Assembly (NCBI GenBank): GCA_036936605.1
Contig: JAUPFV010000001.1
Coordinates: forward strand, 151,280,187 to 151,344,186
Length of the DNA stretch: 64,000 nucleotides
DNA from: Limnanthes douglasii subsp. nivea
Lineage: Eukaryota; Streptophyta; Magnoliopsida; Brassicales; Limnanthaceae
Direction: 5' to 3'
Position numbers and translations under genes: made by a program. Under the pieces are notes generated by a model. The model saw only the letters and a list, made by a program, of their open reading frames with translations. It ran no database searches and was not told where the DNA came from. Positions 21,354 to 33,107 of this stretch are shown here, piece by piece. The number at the start of each line of letters is the position of its first letter. Positions within the stretch are counted from its first letter, which is position 1.

Positions 21354-21915
21354 CACAACCAAATTACACGGAATTCTGTGACCATAATACATTTTCTTCT
21401 TTCAGAATCGTTTCGCAATCAAAATCCTATTTACGAAACTAGTTCATTTTTATTTACGTAACATATTTTCTTGTAATTCCACAACTAGAACACAACTGCT
21501 TTTTTGCAAACATATTCCAAGTATTTACGCAACTATAATGTAGTCCAATTTTTTAATATAAAAAATTCAACACAAATATGCACATATTTTCGCAACTACA
21601 AAAGTTAGTTGTTTTACGCCCCTTTAACACTTCTTTTCAGAAAACAAGTCTGTCTTTCGTTTTTTGTACACAATCAGACTTATTTAGCAACAAAATCATA
21701 TTTGCGCAACTATTTTATTCTTATTTACATAACCATTTACATGTAATTCTATAGTTGTAACACATTTCTTTTTTAACCAAATTATACGTAATTACACAAC
21801 TGGGACACAATTGTTTTTTAGCAGCCAAATTACATGTAATTTTGTAACTAGAATACATTTTTTTTCTAGACTTATTTTGCAACCAAACTACATGCAATTA
21901 CGTAATTAAAAAAAA
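21354..21915. repeat. Degenerate AT-rich repeat tract
   Basis: Many imperfect copies of a unit built around caaccaaattacatgtaatt followed by tgcaactag(a)acacaatt and a T-run, at roughly 60-70 bp spacing. The attacatgtaat core is itself near-palindromic. The same motif occurs just left of the solo LTR (20815-20850), so the tract predates that insertion. Its identity is unknown. Confidence 0.55.
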
Positions 21916-22370
21916 TTAAAAATATCTTTCATTGATTAACTTGTGTTCGTTTAAAAAAACAAAACCAATGATATTTTAAAAACAAAACCAATGGTTAGGG
22001 GTATTTCAGACTACCAAATGGTTGTTTGTAAATATTCATTTACCATCATGTGAATATCCATTCTTTATCAAAATTTAGGTGGTTATCTATAAATAATTTT
22101 AATATTTGGTGGTTATTGGTAGATTACCTTTAATTATAATGTCATATTATTTTTATTATATTTTTTAGCTTTTTAGTTTTTAATTTTTTTTAAAAAAAAA
22201 CCTAACTTCCATGTCAACAAAATCAAATCGATGTAAATTTATAATTTATTTAAAAAATATATTAATTAGAGGTGGATCATCAGAGTTGAAGAAATCGATG
22301 AGAAGTTTCAACAAATCTCAAAATAGACAGGCATAAGCTATTAGAGTTTTGACCTAGTGTTCGTCGCAAT

Positions 22371-22781
22371 TAGAGCTGTTAGGGGGCTTCCCAACCCGTT
22401 AACCCGCCCGGGACCGGACCGGTAAGGCCCGCCCGAGACCGGCCCGAATAGTTTAGGGAGGGGGTTGGGAGCCAAAATTTTGGACCGAATCTCTTACCGG
22501 TCTGGACCGGTCCGCCCGGTAGCCGGCCCGATAAGAGAGGTATATAATTTTTTTTCCTAATCTATGTATATTTTTAGCTAAAACTCTGAAAAAATTATGA
22601 TAAACTAACAAACCCGCCCGTTAAGAGTCAGACCGGACCGAATCGACTCTTAACGAGCCAGTCCCGGTCCATAATATTTGGCTCCCTTCGCTTAGCGGTC
22701 CGACCCGACCCGCCCGGTAACTTATCGAGTCGGTCTCAGTCCCGTCCAAACCCGGACCGACCCGACCCAATAACAGGACTA
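22371..22781. mobile_element. GC-rich hAT-type MITE (411 bp)
   Basis: Perfect 8-bp target duplication gtcgcaat (22363-22370 and 22782-22789). Ends are imperfect inverted repeats: tagagctgttaggggg at the left, and tagtcctgttattggg on the complement of the right end. The interior is strikingly rich in ccggaccgg / gacccgcccg words in an otherwise AT-rich region, and has no coding sequence. Short hAT-like ends plus the 8-bp duplication support a hAT-derived MITE. Confidence 0.85.
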
Positions 22782-22976
22782 GTCGCAATCAGCATGTTGT
22801 TAATCGCAACAGATAGCAAAGCTGAAGCAATAAGTGTTTCAACCAGTTTCTCACCCCAATCAGTCTAATATTGATCATGATGAAGTCGACTTCACCGTAA
22901 ATGAGCATTTGTTCATCGTGATCAACTCAAGCAAGTTTGAATTTTTAAAGCATGGTTAACGTTTAAAATTCAACTA

Positions 22977-23176
22977 GTGTTATAACCTTTCAATTGTAAC
23001 CAACTAATGTTGGAATATTTTAATTGCGATTGAATATGGTGGAACCTTTTTAATTATGACCAAATAATGTTATGCCCTTTTAATTGCGACTTACTAATAT
23101 TAGAACATTTACACATGACCAACTAATGTTAGAACCTTTTAATTATGACCAACTAATGTTGAAAACCTTTAAATAA
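22977..23176. repeat. 30-bp tandem repeat, about 7 copies
   Basis: Imperfect direct repeats of a 30-bp unit whose core is ttttaattatgaccaacta preceded by tgttagaacc. The best conserved copies are at 23117-23146 and its neighbours; the outer copies carry several substitutions. Not coding; a minisatellite. Confidence 0.8.
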
Positions 23177-23679
23177 TAATCCAAAAATATATGATTTACA
23201 AAAAGAAAATAAACAAGAATTATAAAAGGCACAACGATTCATAGAATTTTAAGTAGTTCAAACATCTCATTAAAACCTCATCGAGCCGTCAGGGTAGGAA
23301 AAAATATGTCCTCGTATATTTACCTAAGAAAAATAAAAAAGAACATAAGGTTTTTCTTTATATTATCCAATATAGAGTCTGAAGTGCTCAATATTCCATG
23401 GATGCCGAAAAGGATTATCTTCTCGATCTGCCAACCGATAGGTACCACACTTAATTATTTAATAATCGATAAAGGGCATTCTCAATTAGGCGCTAACTTC
23501 TTAGGCCTTTTTATCTTTTGTGTGTAAGAAGACCTTTTTCAGAACTTTTTCCCTCACTCTAAATTCTCTCATTCAGACATTATATATACTTCTCATCAGG
23601 GTTTGATAGTGAAAAGATCTTAGATGTGCCTTTGTTCTCTTTTCTTCAGGTAAGTCTAACTCAAATATCATGGCTATAT

Positions 23680-25500
23680 CGTTATCCTCTTCGAATTAAT
23701 TTTCAACTCGGAACGACAAGAGGGTAAATTCAACTAGGGTCACAACATCCATACTATAAACCAAGATAAAATGAGATTTTTGTGTTGTTTTTCGAGTGTA
23801 GTATGATAAGCCAACATAATTTCTTGTAGATAACTTGACCATTTTCCAGCTGTCCTTGCAAAAAAAAATTCAAGCCATTGAGGATGGTTATATTAACAAC
23901 ATTTATTTTCCCACTGACTTGGGGGTGGAAAGGTGATGAAAAACAATGTCGAATCTCTTGAGAAATATAAAATGCTTTTATCTTCCTATTTTTGAATCGA
24001 GGGCCATTATCGATTGTAATAATTCTTGAGATCTCAAACCTCTAACATATATTTGAAAAGATAAACTTAAAAATTACTTTGGACGTGGATTTGAAAAAAT
24101 ATTCTACTTTCACCCACCTAGAAAAATAATCAACTGCTACAACTAATGGTTTGACGGCCGTCAGATTCCATTGGCAGTGGTCCAACCAAATTAAGCTCAT
24201 AAAAGGGTAATGCCTCAGATATAGATTCTAGAGGTACAGTTGGCATATGTATTGCGTTTACAAATTATTGATATGAATGGAACTGTCATATAATTCTTTA
24301 GCATCTGTTATAATAAAATGCCAATAGTATCATGCCAACAATACCATTTTAGTTTAAAGTCTTATAGTCACAATAGGAAGATCCCTCATCATCGTATACT
24401 TCAGATAACATCCTTTAAGATTCATTAATACCGATGCATCGTAATAGTGGGTGATTGAGAAACTTCTTATGGAGGATATTCCCAAAGACTATGAAACCAT
24501 GAGCTTTGAGCCTTATATTTTTTTTCCAATGCTTTAACAATAGGCAGAGCCTCTTTAGTAATAAATTATTTGATCGCATACCTCCAATATTTATCTGTGG
24601 TGGTTGAAACTTCTTTAGTGCTTAATCTAGACTCAAAGCCTATTATTATTATTATCAAGAGGTACTCTTGTATCATGGATGTCCTTTGGTATAAGAAATA
24701 GTAGATAAGGAATCAACTATTAAATTTTTTACCAAGGGAACGTGTTAGTGCTTAACATGCGAGAAAAAAACTATTGTCTCCCTCAATGTTTTTAAGTATG
24801 TTACCAAATGATATTGTGTAGCTTTGGACTGCCCCGCGGTATGATTTATAAGAAGTTGTGAATCATTTATCAAAAGAAATTTTGCGGCACTGTAAATTTG
24901 TGCAAGCCTTAATCCTGCAGATGTTGCCTCATAATATGCTTCATTATTTGATGCTTTGAAACCGAAACGTATTGCTTGATATATTAAATCTCTGAAGGAA
25001 GATACTAAGTAAACTCATGCTACACAACCTGAAACACTTGACTCCCTGTTTGTTCGAACAGTCCATTCACTTATAGGTTTATTAATATCTGGTTTAGGCT
25101 CTGGTCGCTCAAAATGTAATCCAACTAGAAAATATGCCATAACTTGTGTCTTAATTGTTGTTTGAGGAGAAAACTCAATATCATAATCTCCTAATTTCAT
25201 CGATAATTTAGTTATCTGACACGACAAGTCTAGATTTTGTAACATATTTTTGAGTGGAAATAAAGTTCGAACATTAATCGGATGAGCTTGGAAATATGTC
25301 CTCATTTTCTGAGCTACTAATACTAGAGTTAAAGCTAATTTTTAGCTTTAAGTATATCTTCTCAACATCTAGCAAGATTTTACTTATATAATAAACAAGA
25401 CCCGTGTAACCTTCAACTTCTCGAACAAAACTATATTTACCACATAATCGGATAGTTTCAAGTACATATATAATATTTACCCGAAGTCTAGTCAAATTTC
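23680..25500 (-). pseudogene. Ty3/gypsy Tat-type RNase H-integrase remnant
   Basis: Minus-strand translation shows the Tat pol order running right to left: RNase H pieces at 25274-25495 (VREVEGYTGLVYYISKILLDVEKIYLKL) and 25015-25305 (RTYFQAHPINVRTLFPLKNML, LGDYDIEFSPQTTIK), a plant-type second RNase H near 24830-24960 (ASNNEAYYEAT-like), then integrase core near 24160-23790 with VAVDYFSRWV-like, TIDNGPRFKN and SSPFHPQVSGK wording. It has many stops and frameshifts. Clearly related to the full-length element at 26454-36790 but older and in opposite orientation. Confidence 0.75.
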
Positions 25501-25509
25501 TTTGATTTC

Positions 25510-26448
25510 TTAAAACCTAGAAAAATGATGCACACTCATCCGAAAACCTTGCTATAAATCCATTTAAGACAACCAACCTTCAAGTCAGTATTTTTACTTA
25601 TTTTATGGACTTGGAGAAGCTATAACAATTAATGAATCAACTATCCAAAGAAAAAGAAACTAAAAAAATCGTCGAACACATATATAAAAAATGATGCGCT
25701 ACTACCCCTGTTAACTCCTCTAAAATCTATAAACCAAATTGATAGTAAAAAGAATAAACTTATTGACAGCTTTCCGTCAGATAAAATTACTCCTCCAAAA
25801 CATAAAATAACTCAAAAATTACCAAAAGCTTCACTTCTCGTTGGTTCAAACAATCATCATACCCTTTTAAACATCGTAAGTACTAATCTATTGGATCTAA
25901 TATATATCATTTTATTCATTATGCTAATGTTAAAAAATTAATTATCAACTACATTTGCAGATGATTCATCAATACTATCCACGATCATTTATTGGTCACT
26001 TGGTCCTCAATAGTCCTAAATAATACTCATCTAATTTTACCAATGTCTAAATTCTCCGACGTCAAATAGAATTTAAAATGGAGGTATAAAATTTTATTAT
26101 TAACATTTTCTCCTCAATAATCCTGAATTATAACATCCCGCCAATTCAAGTGATTCTCATATTCTCACTAATCATTGTAAATAATACTCTATTGATTATA
26201 ACATGTATCTTAATGTCCCACTTATTAATATTAGTGTTACAACTCTTCATTTGTCAAATGGTGCTGAAAATGACTCATCACTATTAAGTGCACAATAATT
26301 TATTGGTCGCTTTGTAGCCCAACACCCAAAAATTTATTCAACAAATTTCCAATGTCAACATTTTCCATTGCCAGATTAAACTTCAAATGGATTAAAAATA
26401 TTTACTAACCTATTTCCAATGCATTCTTATTGTTAAAGATAATTCATC
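25510..26448. repeat. Gene-free stretch with degenerate repeats
   Basis: No coding region. From about 25960 several segments resemble each other: a gat(g/a)a(t/c)tcatca start at about 25966, 26266 and 26436, and tcctcaata(g/a)tcct at about 26001 and 26111. The spacing is irregular at about 110-300 bp, and similarity seems to resume after the Tat element near 36800 (ttctcctaataaaatg). It may be a decayed satellite-like or transposon-derived tract that received the Tat insertion. Confidence 0.4.
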
Positions 26449-26453
26449 ATACT

Positions 26454-26867
26454 TGATGAGTCCGGATTCTGTCACCACACCTTATGGGAGCCGGACAGGG
26501 TTAATTCGGACAATGTCCATTTCACCGGACAAGGGTAGTTCAGACAACTTTCATTCACTGAACTATCCGAACAGAACCAAAGTACTTAAAACTTAATCAC
26601 TTTTTGACTAAGCTGACTACTTACTTACTTAAAACTGATGGGTCTTTAAACTCGGCCCGAATCCATTAAACACAACCCGAAAGCCCATATGGCCCAAGGA
26701 TAAGGGTATAAATACCCAACCACCTACATTAAATGAGGGTAATAAAAATTAAATACAACCAGGCAGCTCAATTCTCCCTCTACATTATACCCAAACATTA
26801 AATACTCTCAAAATTCCACAAAACTCTAGATCAAAATTACAAACTTACCCTAAAAAAAATCACATCA
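26454..26867 (+). repeat. 5' LTR of the Tat-type element (414 bp)
   Basis: Begins tgatgagtccgg, ends cacatca. It contains a tataaataccc TATA box at about 26707-26717, the presumed transcription start region of the genomic RNA. Next comes aattggcaacc: a TGG-starting primer-binding site probably begins at 26871, but I cannot name its tRNA. Confidence 0.95.
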
Positions 26868-26939
26868 AATTGGCAACCACAGTGGGAGAACGACGGTGCC
26901 TGAATCTAGCATTCAAAACCATCAGAAAAACCAGTCCGA

Positions 26940-28224
26940 ATGAATCCGGACGCACCGGAAGTACCACCAGATTTGCTTGAAGTGGTGGGAGAAAATGATG
27001 AATATACCATCGAGGAGCGTGATAGATTAAAGGGCGAGATAGAAGCCCTGAGGGCGGAGAGGGCAAAGATGGGCATAAAAGAAAAGTCAAAGGCATCAGT
27101 TGCTCATCATACTGACAACCCTAGAGAACATGAGCCTTCGAAAACCCATGTAAGTACGAAGAAGACTCATGCTAGCTCTAAAAAGTCTCACCGGTCTAAG
27201 CTGGTGGAGAGCTCTGATTAAGACTCAGAATCTTCCAGTAGCTCCTTGGGCGAAGATGGAGTTGAAGAATCTTTGTCATCCAGCAGTGATGAGGACCGAT
27301 CTAAAAAGAAACAAAAGTTGGTTAAGAAGTATTCAAGAAAAAAGGATAGGTATGGAAAGTTAAAGAGGCATATAGGCAAAGGGTCATCCCATAGTCGAAG
27401 ACACATTGACCGGATTCTGGTGGATCCTTTTGCCTTCCATGATGAACCAGGTATCTTTGTAACTCCTAACGAGGATACCGTTTTCAGTCGTTGCCGGAAT
27501 TGGAGACGATCTCCATTGTCATCCAAGATCCTGTCTGGGAACCTCCCCAAGAGGTTTGATAGTACGAAAATGGAAAAATACGATGGCACTAAAGACCCGG
27601 ACAATCACTTGGAACAATTCAAAAATTTCATGATGAATTTCGATGATGACGATAAGTTTCTTTGTAGAGCATTCTCCCAGTCTTTTATAGGGAGTTCCCT
27701 GAAGTGGTATAACAGCCTACCACAGGGGTGCATCAGAAATTTCGATACCTTTTGGGTGGCTTTCCGGATGCAGTTTGTTGGAAGTAAGGAGGTGAAGGGC
27801 AATGGGGACACAATTATCCATTGTGCCCAAGAACCGAATGAATCTCTGAAGGAATATATAAGTCACTTTGTAAACACCAAAAATGGGTTGGCTGATTGCT
27901 TCGAACAAGTAGCAATAGCTTCTCTAAGGCAGGGCTTAAACCCTAGAAATTTGGCTGATTTAGTGACCAGAAAAAAGGCCATGACATGGGGAGGTTTACT
28001 GAATCAGGTTGGACATGCAGGTGAGGTCTGCCCCGGCTGCACCAAACCCCAACCAAAATCAGTCCGGGAACAAGGCAAGGGAGGCCGGGCAGGGTCATAA
28101 CAGAGCTCAAGCTCAGTCTCAGCCAGTTGCGCCTGCCCAGAGTCAGCAATCTAGAAATAAGAGAGGGCCTTGGGTTCAACTGGAGTGGTCTGCTGAGTTA
28201 AAAGAAAGTGTAGCCACCATTTAG
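26940..28224 (+). pseudogene. gag of the Tat-type element
   Basis: Starts at an ATG 72 bp after the 5' LTR. N-terminal acidic and lysine-rich region with a short coiled coil (ERDRLKGEIEALRAERAKM), a TAA stop at 27219-27221 without frame change, then the gag core: VDPFAFHDEPGIF, KMEKYDGTKDPDNHLEQFKNFM, CRAFSQSFIGSSLKWYNSLPQGCI, FDTFWVAFRMQFVGSK, ESLKEYISHFV. A frameshift near 28010-28090 moves the tail into another frame (28009-28224, Q/N/S-rich), and the nucleocapsid follows after about 28225. Confidence 0.88.
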
Positions 28225-28289
28225 GACAAAACAAAGGAAGAAGTACACTATAGAAGGCCGGTGCGCTACAATCTCCTAGGGAGCATCGT

Positions 28290-29249
28290 AACAATTTCTT
28301 TTGTCAGTATCATAATGATACTGGCCATACCACTGAGGATTGTATTGCTTTAAAGCAAGAAGTCCAGAATTTAATTGAAAGAGGAAAGTTGGGAGCATAT
28401 GTTAAAAGAAGAAGAGGAAATAGGCATGGTAATGCTCATCGGGCCGGACCAAACAATGCAGGCACTTTTGCTCCGGAAGGAGCTATGGTGATTATTGAGA
28501 GATTCGATGTAGAGTCAGAGTACTTGGACCCCGATCCAACTCGAAACAGAGTGGGTGCCATTGAGGAACATTGTAAAACAGTGTCCGGGCTTATTAACGT
28601 TTTTGAGTCACTCACAATTTCCGGAGGGGATACCATGTCAGCACCCACTGCTTCTTCGAGGAAGAGGCATGTTCATACTTTAGCTACCCAACTGGAGGGA
28701 GGCATGACTTCCTATCAATCGCAGATTCCATTTCCCTTCATTGTTTTCGATGAGGATGACTTAAGGGATATAGCAGGTCCTCATGAAGATGTTGTTGTCA
28801 TAGGAGCATCCATTAGGGGCAATGACATAAGACGAATTTTGGTGGATACTGGGAGTTCAGCCAATATCCTCTTTTTAACTTCCTACAAAAAGATAAAAAA
28901 TCCTGCGGTAATTCAGCGTTCGAATAGGTCAATTGTGGGTTTCACTGGAAGCTCAGTAGATGTAATCGGGGAGTTCGAAGAGGAAGTTTTGTTGGGCAAG
29001 GGCCCTTTTAAGAAGATGGTTAGAATACTGTTTGTCGTAGTGGATTGTCCCACTTGTTATAATGCTATTCTAGGGAGGTCTTGGCTCTCTAGGATGCATG
29101 CAGTGGCCTCAACAGTCCACCAATGTTTGAAATACGTTGTGCAAGGACAAGTGGGAGTTGTTCAGAGCAGCCAAAAGATAGCAAGAGAGTGTTATGCAAC
29201 AACACTGGCTCCTCGGACGTTGGGGGCAGTTTGTATCAATAAAGAATAG
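28290..29249 (+). pseudogene. Nucleocapsid finger and protease of the Tat-type element
   Basis: Opens with a finger-like CQYHNDTGHTTEDC (28328-28369), the C/H pattern usual in Tat gag, then a basic linker. Aspartic protease follows at about 28780-29120: IRGNDIRRILVDTGSSANIL with the catalytic DTG, and later YNAILGRSWLSRMHAV, the C-terminal part of the fold. The frame closes at a TAG (29247-29249) but RT continues in exactly the same frame, so this stop is a mutation. Confidence 0.88.
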
Positions 29250-30392
29250 CAGTTTGAGGGGCTTTCTGGGGGTGAGGGTGAAATTGATGACCCTAGAGAG
29301 ACCCCTGGAGTTTTAATACCAGTTGAAGAAGTCGAAACACATTCTTTAGAAGAGGGAAAAAATGTTAAGATAGGGTCCAAAATGACATCCGAACTAAAGG
29401 GTAAAATGTTGAAGTTCTTAAAAGACCATCAGCATGTTTTTGCTTGGTGCAATGCTGATGTTACCGGATTACCAGTAACTATTATATCACACCAACTGTC
29501 CATCCGAAGAGACATAACACCTGTGGTATAAAACAGAAGAGCTTTTTCCAAGGAAAAGGCCGATGTCATAGTTCAAGAAGTCGACAGACTTACTAAAATG
29601 GGGCATATAAAGGAGTCTCAATATCCTTTATGGACGGCCAATCCGGTCTTGGTGAAAAAGAAAAATGGCAAGTGGCGCATGTGTATCGATTTCACAGATC
29701 TCAACAGAGCTTGCCCAAAGGATTTGTACCCAGTTCCCCGGATTGATCAGTTGGTAGATTCCACATCTGGGAACAAGCTGTTGTCTTTCATGGATGCCTT
29801 CTCCAGATACAATCAGATTCGAATTGGTCCGAAGGATCAGGAGCATACTACGTTTGTTACTGATAGGGGCCTTCATTGTTACAAGGTGATGCCATTTGGG
29901 TTAAAAAATGCTGGGGCTACCTATCAGAGGTTAGTAAACAAAGCCTTTGCTGATCAAATTGGAAGGAATATGGAAGTATACATCGATGACATAATGGTAA
30001 AAAGTGTGGACGAAGAGCTACACTTGACAGATCTCCAAGAAACTTTTGCTAACTTAGTAAAAGTAAATTTGAAACTAAATCGAGAGAAGTATGTGTTCGG
30101 AGTACAGTCTGGGAAATTCCTGGGGTATATAATGAGTGAGCAAAGGATACAGCCTAATCCGGACCAGCTTAATGCTTTATTCCAAATGGAGCCTCCTCGG
30201 AATATTAAAGAATTACAAAGGTTGACTAGGAGGTTGGATGCGTTAAATCGATTCATTTCAAGGTCTTCAGACAGGTGTGCCCCGTTCTTTCAAACTTTAA
30301 AAAGTGCAAAGGGATTCGACTGGACTTCACAATGTGATGAGGCCTTTAATGAAATAAAAAAAACATATGTCCTCCCCCAAGACTCTATTTAA
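29250..30392 (+). pseudogene. Reverse transcriptase of the Tat-type element
   Basis: The RT domain shows WTANPVLVKKKNGKWRMCIDF, DLNRACPKDLYPVPRIDQLVD, SFMDAFSRYNQI, the MPFGLKNAGATYQRLVN block and the catalytic YIDD (near 29980). Two in-frame stops lie upstream, at 29247-29249 and at about 29529-29531. At the RT/RNase H junction an eight-A run at about 30356-30363 shifts the frame by one, a probable homopolymer indel. Confidence 0.9.
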
Positions 30393-31100
30393 ACCTGTTG
30401 ATGGAGAGATACTCTTCATATACTTGGCAGTTTCCAGTTGTGCCATAAGTGCCGTATTAGTGAGGGAGGTAGATAATTATCCTCGTCCGGTGTATTACAT
30501 CAGCAAGAGCTTGATAGATGCAGAAAAACGCTATCTGAAGCTTGAAAAATTAGCATTAGCCCTGGTAATTGCAGCATGGAAGATGAGGCCTTATTTTCAG
30601 GCTCATCCTATTATTGTCCGGACATCCTATCCCCTGAAAAACGTTCTTCAAAAGGCAGACATTTCGAGTAGAATGACTAAGTGGTCAGTGGAACTGGGGG
30701 ACTTCGATATTGATTTTTCTCCTCGGACAACAATCAAAGCCCAAGCTGTGGCTGATTTCTTAGTTGAATTCCATTCAGATAGGGATACAAAGCAAACAAC
30801 TGATGTGAAAGATAAAAAGGTCTAGGTCGTCCGGATTGATGGTGGATCAAGTACTATGGGATGTGGTGCAGGGGTATGCTTGACCTCTCTGTATGGTGAC
30901 AAAATGTACCAAGCTATATGTTTTGCTTTTAGGGCTTCTAATAATGAGTCCGAATATGAAGCTGTTATAGCTGGTTTAAATTTAGCTCTTATTTGTGGAG
31001 CCAAAAGGGTCAAGTTGATGAGTGATTCTCAGCTTCTTATTCATCATGCACAAGGTCAATATGAAGCAAAAAAGGAGCAGCTAATAAAATAATTACTTCT
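30367..31100 (+). pseudogene. RNase H and second (plant-type) RNase H of the Tat-type element
   Basis: The first RNase H covers about 30380-30800 (ISAVLVREVDNYPRPVYYISKSLIDAEKRY, KLALALVIAAWKMRPYFQAHP, LGDFDIDFSPRTTIKAQAVADFL). A stop at about 30823-30825 separates it from the second, archaeal/plant-type RNase H (RIDGGSSTMGCGAGV, RASNNESEYEAVIAGL, LMSDSQLLIHH), which keeps the D-E-D acidic residues. It ends at a TAA at about 31090. Two RNase H domains in series is the hallmark of the Tat lineage. Confidence 0.88.
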
Positions 31101-32537
31101 TCTCAAAGATGTGGCACTTAAGTTCAAGATCATTGTTTATGAGCACATACCCCGAACAGAAAATGAACTAGTAGACTCCTTGGCAACCATAGCCTATACT
31201 GAATCCTACCCTTGGATCCATGTGCTGGAGTGCCCTTCCATTCAACTCAGTATGGGTAAGGAGGAAGAAAGCTTCGATATACAGATGAAACAGCCTCAAG
31301 ATTGGAGGTTTCCTCTCCTTCAATATCTCTCAGATGGCATCTTGCCTCCGGATAAGTCAATAGCAAGAAAAGTAAAGTCCAAGGCTCATGGTTTTATCAT
31401 ACTAAGAGCTGTTCTTTATAAGAAGTCTTACAGTAAACCCCTCTTACGATGTTTTGGGGTCGATGAGTCTCAAGTAGTGCTCTCCGAATTACATGATGGT
31501 GAGGGATCAGCTCACTGTGGTTTCAGGGATCTAACAAGGAGCGTTTTGTTGGCTGGGTATTATTGGCCCTCTATAATGTAAGATGCTAAGAAGTTGGTGA
31601 GGAGATGTGACCCATGCCAGAGATATAGCAATGAGATTCATATCCCGGCCATCCCTTTAGAGTCAATTTCTGAGCCTATACCTTTTGCTCGATGGGGGTT
31701 GGATTTGGTGGGACCTCTACCTATGGCATCCAGAGAACGCATGACAATAATCGTTGCTATTGATTATTTTTCAAAGTGGATCGAAATAGCTCCATTGGCA
31801 GGAACAACATTTAAAGCTGTTATAAAATTCATTTTATCCAATATCTGTTGCAGATTTGGAATTCCATAGAAGATAACAACAGACAATGGGCCACAATTCG
31901 ACAACAAGGAAATGGAGAGTTTTTGTGCCTCTAGAGGTATACAACATTTCTTCTCTTCACCTTTCCACCCACAAGCAAATGGTCAAGTTTAGGTGGCTAA
32001 CAGGACTATACTGTCCGGTTTGAAGAAAAATTTAGAAGGGGCTGCTGGAAAATGGCCTAGTTATTTGCAAGAAGTTTTGTGGGCTTACCGGACTACACAT
32101 GGGGCTGCAACAAAAGAATCACCTTTTGTTTTGGTCTATGGGATGAATGTCATAGCTCCCATAGAAGCAACTCTCCCTTTTATTTCGGGTTCATAATTTC
32201 TCCGAACACGCTAACGAGGGGGCTATCAGAGGTCAACTTGACTTGATAGAGGAAAGAAGAGTTAAGGCTCACCTTAGAGTTGTGCACTATCAAGGTTTGA
32301 TGAGAAGCAGGTTTGCTTCTAAAATCAAGAGAAAGGATTTTCAACCGGGAGATAAGGTGTTGAGAAAAGTTTTCCTACACACTAAAGAGAGGTAGTTCGG
32401 TAAATTGGCTCCAACTTGGGAAGGACCATATCTGGTCATTGAAAAACTTAAGCCTGGAACGTACCGGCTCCAAGACAAAGATGGAAGGATTTTGAATCAC
32501 CATTGGAACATTGAGTACCTCCGGATGTACTTGGAGT
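31101..32537 (+). pseudogene. Integrase of the Tat-type element
   Basis: The zinc-binding part is seen at about 31480-31620 (ELHDGEGSAHCGF, YYWPSI, LVRRCDPCQRY). Catalytic core: RWGLDLVGPLP (first Asp), TTDNGPQFDNKE (second Asp) and HPQANGQV followed by TAG where the family has the catalytic Glu, so the DDE triad is cut at its third residue. Further stops lie at about 31579, 31869 and 32194; a frameshift follows, and the C-terminal part ends FLHTKER, LAPTWEGPYLV, HWNIEYLRMYLE at about 32537. All pieces up to 32194 share one frame. Confidence 0.9.
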
Positions 32538-32539
32538 AG

Positions 32540-33107
32540 GAACTATGTAAATATTTACTTGTTTAAAAGTTCATGTAAATATTTGGGGGCATACTCTTTC
32601 CTACCCTGGTGGCGCGGGGAGGTTTTAATGAGGTGTCCGGGATATTTTATAAAATTTGATGCCTTCTTAAAAATTCGGAGTGTTTTTACTTTGTTTCTTG
32701 TCAAATTTTTATTTAAACACCGGCCGGATTGGATTAAAGGAGTGATGACTACTTAAACATTTGTCATCTAGAATTTAAACACTCTCACTTTAGAATGTTT
32801 ATGAAATATCTAAGGGTTGTTTAAACATTAGCCACCAAAATTGAAAAAACTATGAAAGAATGCAAGAGTTGTGCAAAATAAAGATACCCATTAAAACAAC
32901 CGAAGTGCCTTGGCCATCCAAGGACTTTAAATTGTCAAAACAAACAAATCTATCCGGTTGAAGACCGGACACGGTTACAAAAATGCCTTGGCCATCCAAG
33001 GACTTTGGTTCAATCAAAACAAAAATGAAAAGATAATTACTCTAAGACTGAGCCTTTGAAGATGGCTCAGCCTCACTCGTTTTCTTCTTCTTGAGATCAT
33101 CGTTCTC
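32540..33107. other. Spacer between pol and the antisense gene of the Tat element
   Basis: No coding region supported. AT-rich, with two copies of a short block (tgccttggccatccaaggac at about 32909 and 32981) about 72 bp apart. It probably holds the 3' untranslated regions of both the sense pol and the antisense gene, which converge here. Confidence 0.5.

Noticed and set aside
21354..21915. Regular short motifs suggesting a CRISPR-like array
   Set aside because: Repeats are degenerate, AT-rich and not separated by uniform spacers, and the DNA is plant nuclear.
28436..30256. Several minus-strand ORFs over the Tat gag-pol region
   Set aside because: They are reading-frame shadows of gag, protease and RT; none shows its own domain.
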